A DNA stretch of 42,805 nt from SZAS-103 sp043747745 (GTDB lineage Bacteria; Pseudomonadota; Gammaproteobacteria; Xanthomonadales; Xanthomonadaceae). The stretch covers positions 1-42,805 of the forward strand of contig JAYTOP010000050.1 of NCBI GenBank assembly GCA_043747745.1, written 5' to 3'. The position numbers and the translations under genes are program-made. This document shows positions 37,756 through 42,805 of the stretch, one piece after another (position 1 is the stretch's first letter; each line of letters opens with the position of its first letter). The notes beneath the pieces were generated by a model that ran no database searches, was not told where the DNA came from, and was given only the letters and a program-made list of their open reading frames with translations.

Positions 37756-38073
37756 TGGCGCAACGCAGCAATTTCGCGTACACTTCGCCGGTTAGCGCGC
37801 CGCGGCTTGCATTCCCGCCCGGTCTACCGACGCTGCAACTCCCGAACCGCCTGCGATGCACTGCATGGTTCCGGCTGCAACGTCCGGCCATTACCGCCTG
37901 TTTCGATGCGCAAACCCGGAGACCGCCGTCGGCGGCTTCGCACATGTTGTTCGCTCGCAGCGCGGTTTCAGGGAACGCTTCGAGGATCTGTGTTCTTCGT
38001 CGGTCATCGACACGCACGTTCCGTGCGCTGCCGTCGACCGCGTCGATCGACAGAAATTACCGGAGTTTTTCCA
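37756..38073 (+). other. Long untranslated leader and promoter region of rhlE
   Basis: About 318 bases before rhlE hold no convincing gene. TACACT at about 37778 resembles a -10 box but has no good -35. If transcription starts there, the mRNA would have a leader of nearly 290 bases, reminiscent of cold-shock DEAD-box mRNAs. A frame at 37856-38077 overlaps the rhlE ATG but is Arg/Ser/Cys-rich and unsupported. Confidence 0.4.
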
Positions 38074-39417
<1,344 letters not shown>

Positions 39418-39470
39418 GAAGTCTCCGCAGATTGCATCGCAATGCCGACGACTGAAACCGTGTCGGGTGT

Positions 39471-39507
39471 AAAAAACAGGCCGCGAGTTCGCGGCCTGTT
39501 TCATTTC
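39471..39507 (+). terminator. Rho-independent terminator of rhlE
   Basis: A 12-bp perfect stem (AAACAGGCCGCG, loop AGTT, CGCGGCCTGTTT) is followed by CATTTC, 54 bases after the rhlE stop. The A run on the left could let it work weakly in the other direction. Confidence 0.88.
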
Positions 39508-39664
39508 TGGTTCCGACAATTCGGTGTATGGGCAAATCGGATATTGCATTCATTGCCGCTATTATCGCGCCATCGGAACCCAGCTCCACCCATCATCGGC
39601 GTGTCGATCGCTCGAGCGCGTGTCGATTCATCCTCACGGATATCGGAAACAGGTCGGGCAAAAC

Positions 39665-40495
39665 ATGAAAAAATCCAGCCAGCGCGCCCGCATGTACCGA
39701 CGTTTCTCGGCTGCGGCGTCGTGGTTGCCGCAAAAACCGCTGGCATTTTTGCGCGCGCTATGGCTCGGTCTGCTGGATGCGGAAACGCTCAACCAGGTAA
39801 CGCATGCCGGGTACGAAAACCAGGGGCAAGACGGATTCGCCTCGGTAGATTTCAACTCCCAGGGCTTCTGGCCATGGGAGCTCGCATCCGTCCAGACTTA
39901 TTTTGCAGGATGTCGGCATGTCCTGGTCGCAGGCGCCGGTGGTGGCCGCGAAGCGATCGCCTTGGCCCGGCTTGGATTCGACGTCACCGCTTTCGACTTT
40001 TGCAGCGAGCTCACCGCCGCCTGCCGACGCAATCTCGCCTTGTTGGGACTGGCTGCGCATGTACACGATGCACCCGCCGACCGCATCCCCGATGGCCTGC
40101 CGGTCTTCGATGGGATTCTCGTCGGGCGCGGCTTCTATCACCACATCCCTGGCCGCAGGCAGCGTGTGGCATTCCTGGAACAGTGCCGAGCGCACCTACA
40201 GGCCGACGCGCCCCTGGTTCTCTCGGATTTCTTCGCGCGACCCGACCAATCCGCTGGTTACCAACGGACGCGCGCAATCGCGAATGGCATTCGCTGGCTG
40301 CGCGGTTGCAGCGAACGCGTGGAACTCGGCGACTGGCTGAGCGACAGCATGCAGCACGCATTCGTCCAGTCCGAAATCGACTCGGAACTGACGGCGGCAG
40401 GATTCACCCCGGTTGCCTACGCAGCGTCGCCGGTGAGCGAAGGCTCGGCACTCGCCCACGCGGCCGCTCGTTCGACCGCGCGGCTGCCGAACTGA
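39665..40495 (+). CDS. Class I SAM-dependent methyltransferase of unknown substrate
   Basis: The 276-residue protein has a basic N-terminal part with aromatic residues (MKKSSQRARMYRRFSAAASW, then HAGYENQGQDGFASVDFNS). The Rossmann-type SAM site begins with VLVAGAGGGREAIALARLGFDVTAFD (86-111, motif I with GAGGG and acidic Asp111), and FDGILVGRGFYHHI and APLVLSDFFARP are the later strands. I cannot name the substrate. The ATG at 39665 is in frame inside a longer open region; the upstream part is Arg/Ser-rich. The gene follows the rhlE terminator, so it has its own promoter, and faces the PRMT-like gene. An AT-richer stretch at about 39530-39560 precedes it. Confidence 0.87.
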   Translation: MKKSSQRARMYRRFSAAASWLPQKPLAFLRALWLGLLDAETLNQVTHAGYENQGQDGFASVDFNSQGFWPWELASVQTYFAGCRHVLVAGAGGGREAIALARLGFDVTAFDFCSELTAACRRNLALLGLAAHVHDAPADRIPDGLPVFDGILVGRGFYHHIPGRRQRVAFLEQCRAHLQADAPLVLSDFFARPDQSAGYQRTRAIANGIRWLRGCSERVELGDWLSDSMQHAFVQSEIDSELTAAGFTPVAYAASPVSEGSALAHAAARSTARLPN

Positions 40496-40531
40496 CAAAG
40501 CGGCAGACGATCGCTGTCGATCCAGGCAGCC

Positions 40532-41689
40532 TCAGGCGGAGTACTTCACCGACAGCTCGGCGACCACATCCAGGGCACGACGCCAGTCGGCGAAGCGCTG
40601 CGGAAAACGTTCCGACAACGCCTGCGCGATGGCATGCAGGGACTGCGAACCGGCCATCGCCTCCAGCACGAAACGGTCAATCTGGCCTTTCTCGCCCAGC
40701 TTCGGGACATGGGTATCGATACGTTTCGACAACTCGTCCTTCGACACCGGTGCCGAACCGAGGGTCGACTGCTGGAAATCGGCTTTGACGATGCCCTGCG
40801 CATCGGTCACGGTCGTGTCCCAACGATAGACATAATCGTCGCGCACCATGTCGGCGCGCAATCGCACGCGCATGCGGTCGCCTTCCGCCACTGCAACCGG
40901 CGCGGGAAGCGGAGCGAAGCTGTGCCCATAAACGGTCTCGGGCAACCCGGGCGCGTTGGAATACGCCACGCCATCGCAAAGCTCCGCATCGAACCAAAGT
41001 CCGAGCCCATGCAGGACGCCGCTGCGCTGGATCGTCCACGCCATGTCGCCATCCACGTTCGCATGCGCAATGGTTTCGTAATTCAGGGTCGCCCAATCGA
41101 CCGCTTCGGCGAGCATCTGCTCGACTTCGATACGGGCTTTCCACCAGCCGCGGACGATGTACTTGCGCGCCGCATCCAGGTTCAGATCGTAGTCGTTGGA
41201 TTCCCAGGGAAATTCTAGCTTCCGGTAGGTCAACGGCACTTCGACTGGCGCGCAACGCATGACGTCCTTGCGGGGAATCTGGATCCCGCCCGGCTTCAGC
41301 AGGCGCGCGCGCGCGTCCTTGATCGCCGGCAAATGGAATCCCAGCATCGGCAGCGACCCGCGCATGTCCGAGACAACGAGATCCACCTGCTCCGGCAGGG
41401 TGACGGCAGTGGACATGTCTTCGATACAGATCATGCGATCCGCATAGCCGTTCGCCGCTGCGCTCTCGCGCGCGACCAGGATCGAGGTATCGGGTTCGAT
41501 CGCATAGACGCGCGCAGCGCCAAGGCGACAGGCAAGCAGGGAAAACACACCGGTGCCTGCGCCGAGATCGGCCACGACCATGCCGGGTTTCACATGCTTG
41601 CGCAACGCTTCTGCGTACGCCGGCATCCTGACCTTGTCGAGAATCATGTCGCCGTAATCGCACAATGAGTAGCCGGAAGCTTGCAGCAA
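40532..41689 (-). CDS. PRMT-like SAM methyltransferase with C-terminal helical domain
   Basis: The 385-residue protein begins YSLCDYGDMILDKVRMPAY, the lead-in seen in protein-arginine-methyltransferase-like enzymes, then SAM motif I VADLGAGTGVFSLLACR (39-55) and VYAIEPD with Glu65 for the ribose. The post-motif segment reads VVSDMRGSLPMLG where true PRMTs carry the SE-MG double-Glu loop, so the chemistry may differ. A beta-rich middle follows. The last 55 residues (RFVLEAMAGSQSLHAIAQAL, then RRALDVVAELSVKYS) look like three helices, as in PqqD-type modules. The TTG at 41689 is chosen: GGAG lies eight bases before it, and ATG 41647 would cut the conserved lead-in. It starts 17 bases after the kinase gene. 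Confidence 0.85.
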   Translation of the reverse strand: MLQASGYSLCDYGDMILDKVRMPAYAEALRKHVKPGMVVADLGAGTGVFSLLACRLGAARVYAIEPDTSILVARESAAANGYADRMICIEDMSTAVTLPEQVDLVVSDMRGSLPMLGFHLPAIKDARARLLKPGGIQIPRKDVMRCAPVEVPLTYRKLEFPWESNDYDLNLDAARKYIVRGWWKARIEVEQMLAEAVDWATLNYETIAHANVDGDMAWTIQRSGVLHGLGLWFDAELCDGVAYSNAPGLPETVYGHSFAPLPAPVAVAEGDRMRVRLRADMVRDDYVYRWDTTVTDAQGIVKADFQQSTLGSAPVSKDELSKRIDTHVPKLGEKGQIDRFVLEAMAGSQSLHAIAQALSERFPQRFADWRRALDVVAELSVKYSA

Positions 41690-41706
41690 GAGGGTTTCTC
41701 CAGGTT

Positions 41707-42681
41707 TCAGCCGGGTTTGGGGGTATTCAGGTGATCGAGTATCGCTTGCGCGACCCCGGGCAGTGCTGCGTAATCGCGCGGATAGCGCAACGAAAGCACC
41801 GACGTGCGTTGCGCGGCGCCTGCAGCGAGACCAAGCAACCGATAGACCTGCTGCACGTCGCTGACGTCGAGCTGAAACGAATTGCTGACCAGGGCCATGC
41901 ACGCGCTGCTGGAGTCGAGGGCAGTGATCCGGATGTCGGTGTCGCCGCAGGCTCTGTCCAGCACCATGATCGCGGCGATCGGGTAGCTTGAATCGGCCGC
42001 ATGCGCCATCAGGTCGACGTCGATCCTGCGCTTGTCAGAGTAATCGGTGACCCGACGCAGCCGCTTGCGTCCCGGAAACAGGCTGGCGACCGACTCGGGC
42101 CAGAGGCGCAGCCCCGGATATGTCGGTACCGCCAGCAAGTCGCTGCCGTCCTGGGTCGCGACGATGCAATCATCGGCCAGGACACCACCGCCGGATTGCG
42201 CAGCCATCGCGCACGCAAGAGTAGATTTGCCGCGTCCGCTCAATCCCAGGAACACCACGGCCCCACTCGCTGTCGCCACGGCGCTGGCATGCAGGACCAG
42301 GTTGCCGCGATGCGCAAGCACCCGTGGCAACACCTGGTCGAGCATCAGATGGCGCAAGGTACGCGCACTGACTCCGTCCAGCCCGGCGATCCGCAACATC
42401 CCGGAGTTCTCCAGCACGATGTCCGCAAGGTCCGGGAAACGCAGCAGGTAGCCGTCATTGAGGCGCGCAAGCGACAGATCGCATGCGTCGTCGTCGTCGA
42501 GCCAATGGTGGATCCATTCCAGATCGTCGGATGGCGCTGCATCCGATCCCATAGTGATTGTGAAATCAGGATCTGCAGACGGGCATCGCCTGGTTTTGAG
42601 CTCGGGCAGTGGCATCGCGGATGCGACGACATGTCCTGCGTAGGCGTAATGCAGGGAATGACAGGATTGGGAGGTCGGCAT
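41707..42681 (-). CDS. HprK-like serine kinase-family protein
   Basis: The 324-residue protein resembles the HPr kinase-like proteins found in peptide-modification and polysaccharide clusters rather than true HprK. It has a divergent N-terminal half (LHYAYAGHVVASAMPLPEL), then GNLVLHASAVA with His131, Walker A GLSGRGKST (146-154), LADDCIV (168-174) and PTYPGLRLWPESV (186-198). The C-terminal VLSLRYPRDYAALPGVAQAI completes it. Homologues near lasso-peptide genes phosphorylate the precursor peptide; that role here is inference. No PTS gene is visible. The start at 42681 lacks a good binding site. It heads a two-gene unit with the PRMT-like enzyme. Confidence 0.87.
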   Translation of the reverse strand: MPTSQSCHSLHYAYAGHVVASAMPLPELKTRRCPSADPDFTITMGSDAAPSDDLEWIHHWLDDDDACDLSLARLNDGYLLRFPDLADIVLENSGMLRIAGLDGVSARTLRHLMLDQVLPRVLAHRGNLVLHASAVATASGAVVFLGLSGRGKSTLACAMAAQSGGGVLADDCIVATQDGSDLLAVPTYPGLRLWPESVASLFPGRKRLRRVTDYSDKRRIDVDLMAHAADSSYPIAAIMVLDRACGDTDIRITALDSSSACMALVSNSFQLDVSDVQQVYRLLGLAAGAAQRTSVLSLRYPRDYAALPGVAQAILDHLNTPKPG

Positions 42682-42721
42682 GAAAGAGAAATCGTCGCGG
42701 CTTCAGCGACAGAGCCGATCA

Positions 42722-42753
42722 CAGAGAAAAATCGCCCGTGTAGGCGGGCGATT
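42722..42753 (-). terminator. Terminator upstream of the HprK-like gene
   Basis: On the minus strand a 9-bp perfect stem (AATCGCCCG, 6-base loop, CGGGCGATT) is followed by TTTCTC. It separates the kinase gene from whatever is transcribed from beyond the right edge, so the kinase gene must have its promoter in the 40 bases between or rely on read-through. Confidence 0.75.
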
Positions 42754-42761
42754 CATTTGGA

Positions 42762-42805
42762 TTACGCAATCAGAACGCAGGCTTTTATCGACTCAAGTCT
42801 TCTTA
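42762..42805 (-). CDS. Possible last codons of a gene entering from the right edge
   Basis: One minus-strand frame stays open from the window edge and ends with TAA at 42764-42762, reading RRLESIKACVLIA. The terminator at 42722-42753 starts nine bases later, which fits a gene end. Only 13 codons are visible and the other two frames have stops, so this rests on context alone. It may be the end of a small gene of the kinase cluster. Confidence 0.25.
   Translation of the reverse strand, partial: RRLESIKACVLIA

Noticed and set aside
41707..42681. True HPr kinase/phosphorylase of the PTS
   Set aside because: No PTS genes nearby, a divergent N-terminal half, and the PTYPGLRLWPES segment points to the HprK-like group of biosynthetic clusters.

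Overview
The window is about 42.8 kb of high-GC chromosome from a gammaproteobacterium, most likely of the order Lysobacterales (Xanthomonadales), possibly Rhodanobacteraceae. The evidence is the gene order (pyrG-kdsA-eno-ftsB-ispD-ispF-truD, surE-pcm-yqaA-nlpD, rlmE-ftsH-folP, miaA-hfq-hflX-hflK-hflC-DUF2065-purA), the strong GC bias at third codon positions, and several families of short palindromic or low-complexity intergenic repeats of the sort common in that order. This placement is inference from synteny; I see no rRNA, tRNA, CRISPR array, prophage or insertion sequence.

Layout: (1) 1-2.2 kb holds a cut-off secreted protein, a gene-poor stretch and purA with a clear terminator. (2) 2.4-7.6 kb is a minus-strand run for RNA and protein quality control: miaA, hfq, hflX, hflK, hflC and a DUF2065 membrane protein. 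(3) 7.6-9.7 kb carries an AlkB-type alkane hydroxylase convergent with folP. (4) 9.9-13.5 kb has ftsH, rlmE, yhbY and an Mth938-fold protein. (5) 13.6-17.9 kb is an envelope and repair cluster: surE, pcm, yqaA, nlpD, an NTF2-like secreted protein and a DUF1801 protein. (6) 18.1-26.6 kb has an Smr-domain gene, a lipoprotein and the long housekeeping run from truD to pyrG, joined by 4-base stop/start overlaps. That run is interrupted between eno and kdsA by two unfamiliar, lower-GC small genes, one flanked by pairs of palindromic repeats. (7) 27.0-34.2 kb holds a His-rich secreted protein, parE, hutG, gor, a DadA-type oxidase, slyD, an NlpC/P60 lipoprotein and a 48-residue membrane protein. (8) 34.2-39.5 kb has a tandem M16 peptidase pair (one subunit keeps the zinc motif, one has lost it) and a RhlE helicase with its terminator. 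(9) 39.6 kb to the right edge is accessory: a SAM methyltransferase facing a PRMT-like methyltransferase and an HprK-like kinase.

The core genes cover division and envelope work (ftsB, ftsH, nlpD, kdsA), isoprenoid, nucleotide and folate synthesis (ispDF, purA, pyrG, folP), RNA biology (hfq, miaA, truD, rlmE, yhbY, hflX, rhlE, smr) and protein repair and folding (pcm, slyD, hflKC).

The best candidate for an undescribed system is the right-edge kinase/methyltransferase pair. It resembles the modifying enzymes of ribosomally made peptide clusters, and the methyltransferase ends in a segment that looks helical and PqqD-like. The decisive genes, if they exist, lie beyond the window. Other points of interest are a low-complexity repeat that forms a loop of enolase, the repeat-flanked cassette between eno and kdsA, and several small membrane proteins.
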